A stretch of DNA of 64,000 nt from Pseudomonas sp. StFLB209 (GCF_000829415.1 NZ_AP014637.1:3303001-3367000); one strand, 5' to 3'; positions 25,845 through 35,390 are shown, counted from the stretch's first letter. Numbers and translations: made by a program. Notes: generated by a model not told the origin, from the sequence alone.

Positions 25845-27275
25845 GTGAATCCCAGCATCTTCTGGCACGACTACGAAACCACCGGCATCAACCCGCGCAG
25901 TGACCGACCGTTGCAGATGGCCGGGATCCGCACCGATGCCGAACTCAACGAAATCGGCGCTCCGGTCAACCTGTACTGCCAACCGAGCGACGATATCCTG
26001 CCGCATCCTGCGGCCTGCCTGGTCACAGGGATCACTCCGCAACGTCTGGCAGAGAAGGGCTTGTGCGAGGCCGACTTCATGACTCGTGTGCATGCCGAAC
26101 TGGCGCAGCCAGGTACTTGTGGTGCGGGTTACAACACGTTGCGTTTCGATGATGAAGTTACCCGTTACAGCTTGTATCGCAATTTCTTTGATCCTTATGG
26201 CCGGGAATGGCAGGGCGGTAACAGCCGTTGGGATTTGATTGATGTTGTACGCGCTGCCTGTGCATTGCGCCCGCAAGGCATTGTCTGGCCTGAAGAAGAG
26301 GGGCGCATCACGCTCAAACTCGAACGCTTGACCGCTGCCAATGGTATTGAGCATGGTCAGGCTCACGATGCGTTGTCCGATGTGCGCGCCACTATTGCGC
26401 TTGCGCGGCTGATCCGTGAGCGTCAGCCAAAACTTTATGACTATCTGTTTACACTGCGCAGTAAGCAAAAGGTTCAAGAGCAGATTCGCTTGCTGCAACC
26501 TGTTGTGCATATATCCGGGCGTTTTTCGGCGGCCCGACACTATCTGGGGGTGGTGCTGCCTCTTGCCTGGCATCCGCACAATCGCAATGCGCTGATTGTC
26601 TGCGACCTGCACCTGGATCATTCGCCACTGCTGGCACTCGATGCCGATACGCTGCGCGAGCGGCTGTACAAGCGTCGTGAAGAGTTGGCGCAGGGAGAAC
26701 TACCGGTTCCGCTGAAACTTGTGCATATAAATCGCTGCCCGGTGCTCGCACCGCTAAGTGTGTTGCGTGAAGAAGACCAGCAACGTTTGCAACTGGACAT
26801 GACGCTGATTCGTGAACGGGCCACGGCATTGGTGCAGGAGCAGGAACTTTGGCAGCCGCGTTTGCAAAACCTCTATGGGCGTGAAGAGTTCACGGCTCAG
26901 CAAGATCCCGAGCAGCAGCTGTATGACGGTTTTATTGGTGACCGTGATCGAAGACTGTGTGAGCAAGTGCGTGAAGCCGAGCCGCAGCAATTGGCGCAAC
27001 CGGTCTGGCCTTTTGATGACGCGCGTTTGCCGGAGCTGTTGTTTCGCTACCGGGCGCGTAACTTTGCCGAAACCCTGAATGCGCAGGAGCAGCAACGCTG
27101 GCTGGAGTTTTGCCAGGCACGTCTGACACGCCCGGAGTTCGGCGCTCCCAACACGCTGCAAAGCTTTACCAAGGCGCTGATCGAGTTGTCGCTCAATGCC
27201 AGGCCTGAGCAGTTGAAGGTATTGAGTCAGTGGCAGGATTATGTGCAGGTATTGCGAGGCCGGCTGGGGATCTGA
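25845..27275 (+). CDS. sbcB: Exodeoxyribonuclease I
   Basis: 3'-5' exonuclease of single-stranded DNA, 476 residues, involved in recombination and mismatch repair. The DEDD exonuclease active site starts with D9 and E11 in FWHDYETTGIN; the later acidic residues are in AHDALSDVRATIALA. The SH3-like and helical C-terminal domains that clamp DNA follow (QRWLEFCQARL near the end). The start is GTG at 25845 with AGGA 8 nt upstream. It is convergent with mvaT across a shared terminator. The 240 bp before it show no other gene. Confidence 0.93.
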   Translation: MNPSIFWHDYETTGINPRSDRPLQMAGIRTDAELNEIGAPVNLYCQPSDDILPHPAACLVTGITPQRLAEKGLCEADFMTRVHAELAQPGTCGAGYNTLRFDDEVTRYSLYRNFFDPYGREWQGGNSRWDLIDVVRAACALRPQGIVWPEEEGRITLKLERLTAANGIEHGQAHDALSDVRATIALARLIRERQPKLYDYLFTLRSKQKVQEQIRLLQPVVHISGRFSAARHYLGVVLPLAWHPHNRNALIVCDLHLDHSPLLALDADTLRERLYKRREELAQGELPVPLKLVHINRCPVLAPLSVLREEDQQRLQLDMTLIRERATALVQEQELWQPRLQNLYGREEFTAQQDPEQQLYDGFIGDRDRRLCEQVREAEPQQLAQPVWPFDDARLPELLFRYRARNFAETLNAQEQQRWLEFCQARLTRPEFGAPNTLQSFTKALIELSLNARPEQLKVLSQWQDYVQVLRGRLGI

Positions 27276-27435
27276 AACGGGTTGGCCTGGAGGCGGTGCT
27301 TGCCTGAAGCCCGCTGTGAAGTTGAGGGCGCGGGTGAGTTTTCGTACATGCCTTGTAGGCTTATCAACAAAAGAGCGACCCTTAAGCTGTCAGCATATTG
27401 AACGTGTCATGATGTTTGTAAAAAGCAGGTAATAA

Positions 27436-27459
27436 AAAACGCCAGCGAGCTGGCGTTTT
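27436..27459. terminator. Bidirectional intrinsic terminator
   Basis: AAAACGCCAGC pairs with GCTGGCGTTTT across a 2-4-nt loop. A/T runs flank both sides, so it can end both sbcB and mvaT transcripts. Confidence 0.85.
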
Positions 27460-27476
27460 GCACTACAAGACGGTGA

Positions 27477-27854
27477 TTAACCCAGCAGGGTCGACCAGCT
27501 TTCGACTTCGTCGCCGCCCCACTTGGCTTTCCACTCTTTCAGCGTTTTGTGGTTGCCGCCTTTGGTTTCGATCACTTCGCCATTGTGCGGGTTCTTGTAC
27601 TGCTTGACTTTACGAGCGCGTTTGGTGCCGGTGGTTTTCACCACGCCACGAGGTGCCTTGTTAACTTTGGCATCCGGATCAAGCAGGGAAATGATGTCAC
27701 GCAGGGATTTCTGGTACTCGCCCATGAGGGTGCGCAGTTTGCCTTCAAACTCCAGCTCGGCCTGCAATTTGTCATCTTGGGACAGATTTTTCAAACGGGC
27801 TTGCAGTTCTTTGATGGCTTCTTCAGTAGCGCGGTATTCGTTGATCAGCGACAT
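27477..27854 (-). CDS. mvaT: H-NS-like global regulator MvaT
   Basis: Xenogeneic silencer of 125 residues that binds AT-rich DNA and bridges or coats it. The N-terminal half is a coiled coil for oligomerisation (MSLINEYRATEEAIKELQAR to about 60). A basic linker (KTTGTKRARKVKQYKNP) leads to the C-terminal DNA-binding domain with the GNHKTLKEWKAKWG motif of the AT-pincer fold. The length equals that of known MvaT proteins. It is the likely silencer of horizontally acquired genes, which could include the two tnpB elements in this window. Confidence 0.95.
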   Translation of the reverse strand: MSLINEYRATEEAIKELQARLKNLSQDDKLQAELEFEGKLRTLMGEYQKSLRDIISLLDPDAKVNKAPRGVVKTTGTKRARKVKQYKNPHNGEVIETKGGNHKTLKEWKAKWGGDEVESWSTLLG

Positions 27855-28359
27855 GGGGTATACCTATGTTGGGAGGGGCGTCAGGGCTGCAGTCAGGTAA
27901 TAATAGTCAGTGGACTTGAGCAAGTAAACATCAAATAGTTGTTTTGTCTGAAATAGCAGGTGATATACCGATTTCCTACAGAAAGCGAGAAACTAGGCGG
28001 CGGCCTAATTGACCTGAAAAGATGTTGCTTTAAGCAGTATTGGCGCGAGCCTGTGGCGGCTGAGGGCGGCAGAAATACCCGGCATCTTGTTGCATTAGTC
28101 TGCACCGCTCCTGCCGTGCCGAGGCTCTTTTAAGAATCCTTCATGAGTCCCTGAATGCACGGCTTCAGTGCACGAAAAGTACCGGTTAAATGGCGTTGTT
28201 TTCAGTGCTGGCGGAGTCTCGATGCAATGATGGCAAGGTGCAATTTGCGGCCGAAGGCCTTTTGCTATCCCTGGCGGTGTTTACATGACGTCATTACTGC
28301 AGTTTTGCCGCATAGCGGCTAGAATGGCCGCCTTTTTTACGTAGTCTGGAGTTTTGCCC
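27855..28359. other. Divergent mvaT-purU intergenic region
   Basis: 505 bp with no convincing gene. It must hold the mvaT and purU promoters. Near its right end, GCGGC TAGAATG GCCGC followed by six T (28315-28338) lies 22 bp before the purU ATG. It can be read as a weak attenuator hairpin or as a -10 element (TAGAAT) inside an extended GC frame. No conserved riboswitch was recognised. Confidence 0.4.
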
Positions 28360-29211
28360 ATGCGCACTTTTCGCCTGGTGAGTGCTTGCCCGGACCGGGT
28401 CGGCATCGTTGCCAAGGTCAGTAACTTTCTGGCGTCCTACAACGGATGGATTACCGAGTCGAGTCACCATTCTGACAGTCTCAGTGGCTGGTTCTTCATG
28501 CGCCACGAAATTCGTGCCGACAGTCTGCCGCTGGACCTGGAAGGCTTGCGTGCAGCGTTTGCACCCATTGCCGAAGAGTTCTCGATGGAGTGGCGAATTA
28601 CTGACTCGGCCCAGAAAAAGCGTGTGGTGCTGATGGCCAGCCGTGAGTCTCACTGCCTGGCGGACCTGCTGCATCGCTGGCACAGCGATGAACTGGACTG
28701 CGAGATCGCCTGTGTGATTTCCAACCATCAGGACCTGCGTGGCATGGTCGAGTGGCACGGCATTCCTTATCATCACGTACCTGTGGACCCGGCCAACAAG
28801 CAGCCAGCCTTCGCAGAGGTTTCTCGTCTGGTCGGTGAGTATCAGGCTGACGTCGTGGTCCTGGCCCGCTACATGCAAATCCTTCCGCCACAGCTGTGTC
28901 AGGAGTACGCCAACCAGGTGATCAACATTCACCACAGCTTCCTGCCATCGTTCGTGGGCGCCAAACCGTACCACCAGGCGGCGATGCGCGGCGTGAAACT
29001 GATTGGCGCCACTTGCCACTATGTAACCGAAGAGCTGGATGCCGGCCCTATCATCGAACAGGACGTCGTGCGTATCAGCCACCGTGAAAACATCGAGACG
29101 CTGGTGCGTCTGGGGCGTGATGTTGAGAAGCTGGTGCTGGCTCGCGGTTTGCGTGCTCACTTGGAAGACCGGGTGATGGTGCACGACAACAAGACCGTGA
29201 TCTTCGACTGA
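28360..29211 (+). CDS. purU: Formyltetrahydrofolate deformylase
   Basis: Enzyme of 283 residues that hydrolyses 10-formyl-tetrahydrofolate to formate and THF, balancing one-carbon pools. An N-terminal ACT-like regulatory domain (FRLVSACPDRVGIVAKVSNFL) is followed by the formyltransferase-type hydrolase domain, with INIHHSFLPSFVGAKPYHQA carrying the catalytic Asn-His and VTEELDAGPIIEQD the catalytic Asp. The start ATG at 28360 has GGAG about 10 nt upstream. The sbcB-mvaT-purU order is a Pseudomonas feature. Confidence 0.93.
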   Translation: MRTFRLVSACPDRVGIVAKVSNFLASYNGWITESSHHSDSLSGWFFMRHEIRADSLPLDLEGLRAAFAPIAEEFSMEWRITDSAQKKRVVLMASRESHCLADLLHRWHSDELDCEIACVISNHQDLRGMVEWHGIPYHHVPVDPANKQPAFAEVSRLVGEYQADVVVLARYMQILPPQLCQEYANQVINIHHSFLPSFVGAKPYHQAAMRGVKLIGATCHYVTEELDAGPIIEQDVVRISHRENIETLVRLGRDVEKLVLARGLRAHLEDRVMVHDNKTVIFD

Positions 29212-29289
29212 TTGCCGGTAACTCCTCCAGGCTCTGGCGGGTGGTGACTGATCGGTTTAAGGTCTGTCTTCCACTGCCGGAGCCAGGAC

Positions 29290-29490
29290 ATGAGCGATCC
29301 TCTGAATAAAGCCACTGCAAGCCCGCCCCCGGTGATCGGCGAAGGTTGCCTGAGTCGTTATGATCCCGATGCCTTGAGCCCCGAGGATGGCGCTGATTTT
29401 TCGGCAGCCGCCCAATTGTGGCGTCAGTTGCAAGAGGTTTCCAACGCCGCTGACAACGAGCCTCATTGCGATACCGAAGCCGATATCTGA
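29290..29490 (+). CDS. Small acidic hypothetical protein
   Basis: 66 residues, beginning MSDPLNKATASPPPVIGEG; acidic, soluble, without recognisable motif. CAGGAC lies just before the ATG. Its last 28 bp overlap the 3' end of the convergent deacetylase gene. It follows purU by 78 bp and could be cotranscribed. Protein-like composition makes it plausible, but nothing independent confirms it. Confidence 0.45.
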   Translation: MSDPLNKATASPPPVIGEGCLSRYDPDALSPEDGADFSAAAQLWRQLQEVSNAADNEPHCDTEADI

Positions 29491-30227
29491 GCACTCAGCC
29501 AGACGTATTTGGTCTGCGCTACACGACCTTGCTCAAGCAGTCTCTGCAGCGCTGCGAGCCAATATCGCCTTGCCAGCTCGTGATGCATGTCCACCGGATG
29601 CAGGCCCAGGCGAATGACCTGAGCCTGGCGCCACTGCGTTTCCTGCCAGCGATTGAACACCCATGAAGCCCCGCGTCGCCAGGCGCTGCGGGCACTCCAT
29701 ACCAGGCCCGGAGCCCGCAGCGCAGTGAAGTCTGGCAGGCGGTATAAGTGGTGCGGGCTGCTGGTGTAGCTCAGCGGTCGCTCGCGCAATGCCAGGCGAG
29801 TACCGGGGCTCATCAGCCAGGCCGGCGCCACGAATCCGTGCAGCGGCCATGCATGGCGCTGAAAAACGCCAATCCCGGCATCCAGGCGCATCGATGCCTG
29901 ATCGTGCGATAACGAGTAGAACTCGCCCTCGCGGGTGTAAACCCGTCGCATCAGAAAATCAGCCGCATGGCGTGGTGGCGGGCCGGTATCGCAATGCTGA
30001 TAACCGTGCAAAACCAATTCATCCCCGCGCGCCAGTCGCGTGTCGAGAAAATCAAGCAGTGCCGGGTCGTTGTCCAGAGGATTACGCTGATGAAAGTCCG
30101 GCACCACCAGCCAGGTCATCGCAACGCTGCCCAGTGCATCCACCGCCGCCACGAAAGGCAGGTAGCTGCGCCAGGTGCACGGCGCAACATCGTGCAGCAC
30201 CAGCAGCAGGACTGATTGCTCAGCCAT
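29463..30227 (-). CDS. Polysaccharide deacetylase-like protein (DUF2334)
   Basis: Protein of 254 residues of the NodB-like carbohydrate esterase superfamily, DUF2334 branch. LLLVLHDVAP near the N-terminus carries the first Asp of the metal site, LVLHGYQH at about 92-99 gives the histidine pair, and FVAPAWLMSPG and LGLHPVDMHH complete the barrel. No signal peptide is visible, so it acts in the cytoplasm or at the inner face of the membrane. It overlaps the glycosyltransferase by 8 bp and must act with it, perhaps deacylating or deacetylating a sugar-lipid intermediate. Confidence 0.78.
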   Translation of the reverse strand: MAEQSVLLLVLHDVAPCTWRSYLPFVAAVDALGSVAMTWLVVPDFHQRNPLDNDPALLDFLDTRLARGDELVLHGYQHCDTGPPPRHAADFLMRRVYTREGEFYSLSHDQASMRLDAGIGVFQRHAWPLHGFVAPAWLMSPGTRLALRERPLSYTSSPHHLYRLPDFTALRAPGLVWSARSAWRRGASWVFNRWQETQWRQAQVIRLGLHPVDMHHELARRYWLAALQRLLEQGRVAQTKYVWLSAQISASVSQ

Positions 30228-31332
30228 TGGCTGTCACTGGCAGATGGCTGCCCAGCACGGCCTGGTAGTGCTCAAGCAATCCGGCAACGACCCTGTCCCA
30301 GTTGTAATGTGCTTCGACATGCCGCCGGGCAATCTGCCCCACAGCCCTGACATCGTGTTCAAACAGCTCGCGTACCGCACTGGCCATGGCCTTGGGCTGA
30401 TTGGCTGCGCACAGCAGGCCACATTCACCAGAGACGATCTCGCTGAACGCCCCGGCGTCGACGGCGACCACCGCAATGCCACTGGCCATGGCTTCGAGTA
30501 TCACCAGGCCGAAGGTTTCCTGATCACCGGCATGCAACAGCGCGTCGGCACTGGCCAGCCATTGCGCGACCTCGGTTGCCTTGCAGAAGCGGCCGATCAC
30601 CGAGACGTTGTCCGGCACTTGGGTCGGCATGTGCGAGCCTATCAGCAGCAAGTGGTAGCGCGGCCCGAGGTGTTTCATGCAGTGCAATAGAACATTGATG
30701 TTCTTCTCCCGGGAGCCGCGGCCGGCAAACACCAATAGCCGGGTATCCGGGCGCAAGCCCAGGCGTTGCCTCAGATCAGGGTCACGTCGGGTGGGGGCGA
30801 AGATCTGTAGATCAACACCCAGCGGTTGCACATGGACCTGTTCAAGGCCCATGCCGATCAGTTTGCTGGCCATGACCTGGCTGGGCGCCAGAATTCGGTC
30901 GAAGTTGCCATACAGCTTGCTGATGTAAGCCTGGGCGCTGCTGTTGATCCACTGGCCCATCCGGTTGCTGATTAGCAGAGGCAGATCGGAGTGATAAAAA
31001 CCGATCACCGGCACATCGAGCTGACGCCGTGCATCCAGCGCGGCCCAGGCGGTCAGGTAAGGATCGCCGACTTCAATCAGATCCGGTTTGAGATTGTGCA
31101 GCATGGTTCGCCAGGGGCTGACCCGCAGTGGAAAGCGATAACCGTTGCCAAACGGTAATGGGGTTGCCGGAACCTGATGCACGCCGTCGTTGTGGCTGGA
31201 GCGCGCGCCAGGAATCAACAGGCTGTGTTGCACGCCTGGATAGTGTTGCAAACGCCGGTGTTTGGCATCCAGATAAGTGCGCACGCCACCGCTGGCCGGT
31301 GCGTAGAACATCGTCATGTCGGCGATATGCAC
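30220..31332 (-). CDS. GT4-family glycosyltransferase
   Basis: Retaining glycosyltransferase of 370 residues with the GT-B fold. The N-terminal nucleotide-poor domain starts MHIADMTMFYAPASGGVRTYL. The sugar-nucleotide domain has LVFAGRGSREKNINVLL and the E-x7-E type segment ETFGLVILEAMASGIAVVAVDAGAFSE. The GGVRTYL start is of the kind seen in SqdX- and Agt-like glycolipid synthases, which suggests a diacylglycerol-linked product; this is inference. It is coupled to the downstream deacetylase-like gene. Confidence 0.8.
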   Translation of the reverse strand: MHIADMTMFYAPASGGVRTYLDAKHRRLQHYPGVQHSLLIPGARSSHNDGVHQVPATPLPFGNGYRFPLRVSPWRTMLHNLKPDLIEVGDPYLTAWAALDARRQLDVPVIGFYHSDLPLLISNRMGQWINSSAQAYISKLYGNFDRILAPSQVMASKLIGMGLEQVHVQPLGVDLQIFAPTRRDPDLRQRLGLRPDTRLLVFAGRGSREKNINVLLHCMKHLGPRYHLLLIGSHMPTQVPDNVSVIGRFCKATEVAQWLASADALLHAGDQETFGLVILEAMASGIAVVAVDAGAFSEIVSGECGLLCAANQPKAMASAVRELFEHDVRAVGQIARRHVEAHYNWDRVVAGLLEHYQAVLGSHLPVTANG

Positions 31333-31493
31333 GTGAGGGACTCCTCAGGTGAGTGGACCTCTCTTGCTGACCACCGGCAACTGCGGTTGTTCGTGACGAC
31401 CGGCTACCGCCCGCCGGATGGCAGCCATCAGCCTCGAAGAGATGACGTAACGGGTCAATACTTGAGCAGATCCTGAACAAGAGGGGTGAAGTC

Positions 31494-32984
31494 ATGCCCG
31501 ATACTGTGCAACTGGTGCTGGGCGCAGATCCGTACGGACAACCGGTCGGTCAGGATCTGCGTCTGGCCAATCGACACGGGCTGATCGCTGGCGCGACCGG
31601 CACTGGCAAGACCGTCACTTTGCAGCGCCTGAGCGAAGCCTTCAGTGATGCCGGGGTGGCGGTGTTCGCCGCTGATATCAAGGGCGATCTGTGCGGCCTG
31701 GGCGCTGCTGGCAATGCGCAAGGCAAAGTGGCTGAGCGCATTGCCGGCATGCCCTGGCTGGGGCATCGGCCGCAAGGCTATCCTTTGGTACTTTGGGATA
31801 TCGATGGCAAGTCTGGCCATCCACTGCGTACCACCCTCAGCGAAATGGGACCGTTGTTGCTCGGCAACCTGCTGGCGTTGACCGACAGTCAGCAGTCGGC
31901 GCTGTATGCCGCTTTCAAGGTCGCCGACCGGGAAGGTTTGTTGTTGCTGGATCTCAAGGACCTCAAGGCGCTGCTCAATCATCTGCGCGAGCACCCGAAC
32001 CTGCTGGGCGAAGACGCGGCATTACTGACCGCGCCCTCCAGCCAGGCATTACAGCGCCGTCTGGCAGGGCTTGAGCAGCAGGGCGCCGAGGCGCTGTTTG
32101 GTGAACCGGCGTTACAGTTGCAGGACATTCTGCAGCCGGCCAGTGATGGTCGCGGGCGTATTCATTTGCTCGACGCCAGCCGCCTGGTGCACGAGGCACC
32201 GAAGGTCTATGCGACCTTTCTGCTCTGGCTGTTGGCCGAGTTGTTCGAGCAATTGCCCGAGCGCGGTGATGCCGATAAACCGGTGCTGGCGTTGTTCTTT
32301 GACGAGGCGCATCTGTTATTTGGCAATACACCGCAGGCGCTGCAGCAGCGGCTGGAGCAGGTGGTGCGATTGATCCGCTCCAAAGGTGTCGGGGTGTATT
32401 TCGTCACTCAGTCGCCCGGTGACTTGCCGGATGCGATTCTTGCTCAGTTGGGGTTGCGTATCCAGCATGGCCTGCGGGCTTTCACCGCCAAAGAACAACG
32501 CGCCTTGCGCGCCGTGGCTGAAGGTTTCAGGCCTAACCCGCAGTTCAACAGCCTGTCGGTACTGACGGAGCTGGGCATTGGTGAAGCACTGGTCGGTACG
32601 CTGCAGAGCAAGGGCACCCCAGCCATGGTACAGCGAGTATTGATTGCCCCGCCGCAGTCACGCATCGGTCCGCTTAATGAGTCTGAGCGAGCGGCATGGG
32701 TGCGCCAGTCTCCTTTGGCCGGGCACTATGACCAGGCATTTGATCGCGAGTCTGCCTATGAGCGGCTGGCGGTGCGCAGCGTGGCCGCGCCTGCTGGCGA
32801 ACCGCCTGAGCCAACGGCATCGTCAGGTGCGGATGACTTCGGTGACAAGGCCGGGGCTTTTCTCGGCGCTCTGGCGGGCAGGGCAATGAAAAACGCCATG
32901 CGTCAGGCCGCCAATCAGTTGGGCCGTCAGTTGTTGCGTGGGGTTATGGGGTCATTGCTGGGCGCCAGCAAGAAGCGCCGCTGA
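31494..32984 (+). CDS. HerA-like P-loop ATPase (DUF853, YjgR type)
   Basis: ATPase of 496 residues of the HerA/FtsK class. Walker A is GATGTGKT at 33-40 and Walker B is LALFFDEAHLLF. An arginine-finger region follows (RLEQVVRLIRSKGVGVYFVTQSPGDLPDAIL). The C-terminus is glycine- and alanine-rich. Despite likeness to DNA translocases, the YjgR branch has no settled role. A GAGGGG ribosome site precedes the start. It ends in a strong hairpin and is convergent with pitA. Confidence 0.87.
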   Translation: MPDTVQLVLGADPYGQPVGQDLRLANRHGLIAGATGTGKTVTLQRLSEAFSDAGVAVFAADIKGDLCGLGAAGNAQGKVAERIAGMPWLGHRPQGYPLVLWDIDGKSGHPLRTTLSEMGPLLLGNLLALTDSQQSALYAAFKVADREGLLLLDLKDLKALLNHLREHPNLLGEDAALLTAPSSQALQRRLAGLEQQGAEALFGEPALQLQDILQPASDGRGRIHLLDASRLVHEAPKVYATFLLWLLAELFEQLPERGDADKPVLALFFDEAHLLFGNTPQALQQRLEQVVRLIRSKGVGVYFVTQSPGDLPDAILAQLGLRIQHGLRAFTAKEQRALRAVAEGFRPNPQFNSLSVLTELGIGEALVGTLQSKGTPAMVQRVLIAPPQSRIGPLNESERAAWVRQSPLAGHYDQAFDRESAYERLAVRSVAAPAGEPPEPTASSGADDFGDKAGAFLGALAGRAMKNAMRQAANQLGRQLLRGVMGSLLGASKKRR

Positions 32985-32994
32985 CAGCCTGACA

Positions 32995-33021
32995 GGCCCC
33001 CAGGCAGAACCTGGGGGCCTT
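32995..33021 (+). terminator. GC-rich hairpin after the HerA-like gene
   Basis: GGCCCCCAGG pairs with CCTGGGGGCC over a 5-nt loop, followed by a short TTG, 10 bp past the stop codon. The U tract is poor, so termination may be partial. Confidence 0.65.
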
Positions 33022-33026
33022 GTGCG

Positions 33027-34499
33027 TCAGACCAGCGTCTTGGACGCCAGCCAGAACAGGCCGGCGGAAAGGGCGATGGTCGCTGGCAGGGTCAGGACCC
33101 AGGCCAGCAGGATGGTACGCACGGTGCTGGACTGCAGACCGCTGCGGTTGGCAACCATGGTACCGGCCACACCCGAAGACAGAATGTGGGTAGTGGATAC
33201 TGGCAGGCTGAAGATGTTAGCCAGGCCAATAGCCGTTGCGGTCGTGATCTGGGCCGACATGCCTTGGGCATAGGTCATGCCCTGACGGCCGATTTTCTCG
33301 CCGATGGTCAGAACGACCCGTTTCCAGCCGACCATGGTGCCGATACCCAGCGCCAGGGCGACCGCCAGAATCACCCAGAACGGGGCGTATTCGGTGGTCG
33401 CAGTCAGGTCCTTGCGCAACTTGGCGAGGTCGGATTTCTCGCGGGCGGCCAGATCAGGCAGCTTGCTGACCTTGCGCGCAGTATCGTCCAGGCACAGCAA
33501 GTAACGGCGTACTTCGATACGGTCTTCAGCGCTCAGTGCCCGGTAGTCGGTCACCCCCTGAAGCTTGGCCAGCAGCGCATCAATGGTCGGTTCGGTCTGT
33601 TTGGGGTCGCATGCCGCGCTGGAAGGCAGGTCGCCTTTGTCGGTCTTGCCCATGGCGAGGAACTCGCCCAGAGTGGCATTGTTGCGCTGGTAGAACTGGC
33701 TCAGATGCAGGGTGGCGTCGCGGGTGCGCTCAATCTGATAAGTGGTGCTGTTCTGGTCGAGCACAAACTGTGCTGGCACGATACCGATCAGCACCAGCAT
33801 GATCAGGCCGATGCCTTTCTGGCCATCGTTGGAGCCATGCACGAAGCTTACCGCCATGGCGGAAATCACCAGCACCAGGCGATTCCAGAACGGCGGGTGT
33901 TTCTTGTCGTCGAGTTCGCGGCGCTGCTCCGGGGTCTTGTGCATTTTCGACAGCGGGCGCCACCACTTCAGTACAAGCAGCACAAGGCCGGCAGCCAGAA
34001 AACCACCCAGCGGCGAGAACACCAGAGACATGCCGATATCGGCTGCCTTCTGCCAGTTGACGCCTTCGCTCACCGGGATGCCGTTGATCAGTGCATTGGC
34101 AAGGCCGACGCCGAGAATCGAACCGATCAGGGTATGCGAGCTGGAAGCCGGGATACCGAAGTACCAGGTGCCGAGGTTCCAGGCGATGGCGGCGGTCAGC
34201 AATGAAAAGACCATCGCCAGCCCGTGGCCGGTGTTGACGTTGATCAGCAACTCCACCGGCAGCAGGTGAACAATCGCATAGGCCACACCGACCCCGCCGA
34301 GCAATACCCCCAGGAAGTTGAAGACGCCGGAGGCGAAGACCGCCAGATGCGGTGGCATGGCCTTGGTGTAAATGACTGTCGCTACCGCATTGGCGGTGTC
34401 ATGAAAGCCATTGATGAACTCGAACGATAGGACGAATGCCAGGGCGAGCAGCAGACTCACAAGCACCCAGGGATCAAGCCCGCTGAATAAATCGATCAT
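33027..34499 (-). CDS. pitA: Low-affinity phosphate transporter, Pit family
   Basis: Inner-membrane symporter of 490 residues that takes up metal-phosphate with protons. The two inverted PiT signatures are GFHDTANAVATVIYT near the N-terminus and HGSNDGQKGIGLIML in the middle, and about ten membrane helices are visible. A soluble insertion of about 120 residues between the second signature and the last helices (from QIERTRDATLHLSQFYQ on) is common in proteobacterial PitA. The frame is open to 34553, but the family start is MIDLFSG at 34499. Confidence 0.92.
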   Translation of the reverse strand: MIDLFSGLDPWVLVSLLLALAFVLSFEFINGFHDTANAVATVIYTKAMPPHLAVFASGVFNFLGVLLGGVGVAYAIVHLLPVELLINVNTGHGLAMVFSLLTAAIAWNLGTWYFGIPASSSHTLIGSILGVGLANALINGIPVSEGVNWQKAADIGMSLVFSPLGGFLAAGLVLLVLKWWRPLSKMHKTPEQRRELDDKKHPPFWNRLVLVISAMAVSFVHGSNDGQKGIGLIMLVLIGIVPAQFVLDQNSTTYQIERTRDATLHLSQFYQRNNATLGEFLAMGKTDKGDLPSSAACDPKQTEPTIDALLAKLQGVTDYRALSAEDRIEVRRYLLCLDDTARKVSKLPDLAAREKSDLAKLRKDLTATTEYAPFWVILAVALALGIGTMVGWKRVVLTIGEKIGRQGMTYAQGMSAQITTATAIGLANIFSLPVSTTHILSSGVAGTMVANRSGLQSSTVRTILLAWVLTLPATIALSAGLFWLASKTLV

Positions 34500-34674
34500 G
34501 TAGGTTTTCTGATGCGTTCTGAAGGGGGCGAGATTATGACAGAAAAAATACACTTCGACGCACCGACTGCTGGTCGGTATCGATCAGATCTGTTTCGCGG
34601 TCATGACATCGCCGGTCCAGCAGGACAGTGGCAAGCATCAGAAAAGCGCCGGTGGGCTTACAACAGCCGGACGA

Positions 34675-34872
34675 TCACTGCTCTTCTTTCAGTTCTTTTT
34701 CCATGCGTTGCAGTTCTTGCTTGAACGCCTGGTCCTGAACCGTGGCTCTTTTACGCCAGGGTTTGCGTTCCGGGTCCGGTTGTGCGGCGTAGGTAGTGAC
34801 TTCGCCGCCATAAACCTCCTTGAATCGTTGTTCCTGGCGCTCAAGTTCCGCGCGCATTTCATCTTTAGTCAC
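34675..34872 (-). CDS. Small conserved charged protein
   Basis: 65 residues, almost wholly charged and helical ([23 protein letters not shown], ending [10 protein letters not shown]), so probably a short soluble coiled coil. It lies upstream of pitA on the same strand with a 175-bp spacer. I remember small proteins of this kind next to pit in Pseudomonas, but no function. Confidence 0.65.
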   Translation of the reverse strand: MTKDEMRAELERQEQRFKEVYGGEVTTYAAQPDPERKPWRKRATVQDQAFKQELQRMEKELKEEQ

Positions 34873-35390
34873 GATGTTACCTGGTCAAGTCAAATGAACT
34901 CTGGTGCAAACGTCAGGCATCGGGAATGTGCACTCGTTCAGTGTCCTTACAGGGCGATTGGCCAAGGGTATTGAACCATCGAGGCCCATTGGACACTTTG
35001 AACGTCATGCCACATTCGGTGGCTGGCGGCTACGGGCACCAGAAAAAAACATCTGTCGTAGCGACATGGGTATTTGCGCATCCGCGGGGCGGTTGCCGGG
35101 CTGGCTTGTGTCGGATCAACGCAACAGGGAATTGCGTGGCACATCGAAAAGGCGCTCAGGCCCTGAATGACACGATGGGCACCGTCACGGCACAAGGTAT
35201 TGCCAACCAGATGAAAGCTACTATCTCCAAGAAGTCTGCGGACGTCAACTACAGGCACTGTCGTTTTCAGGATGCTTTGTTAGTGTTCGGCCTATTGAAG
35301 TTTATAGCGAACGCATCATGAAAGAACTTTCATGGCATCGAAGGTTGCAGTGAGCTTGCAAAAGAGGCAGAGCGCGGCGCAGCAGAGGGC
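34873..35390. other. Gap with no recognisable gene
   Basis: 518 bp. Reading frames on both strands are short and broken. One + strand frame reads GAVAGLACVGSTQQGIAWHI up to a stop near 35165 and then continues as a second open stretch. This looks like a decayed coding sequence, but I cannot name its family. Confidence 0.35.

Noticed and set aside
31333..31493. Pho box upstream of the glycosyltransferase
   Set aside because: Only weak half-site likeness (CGTCAT); no pair with proper spacing.
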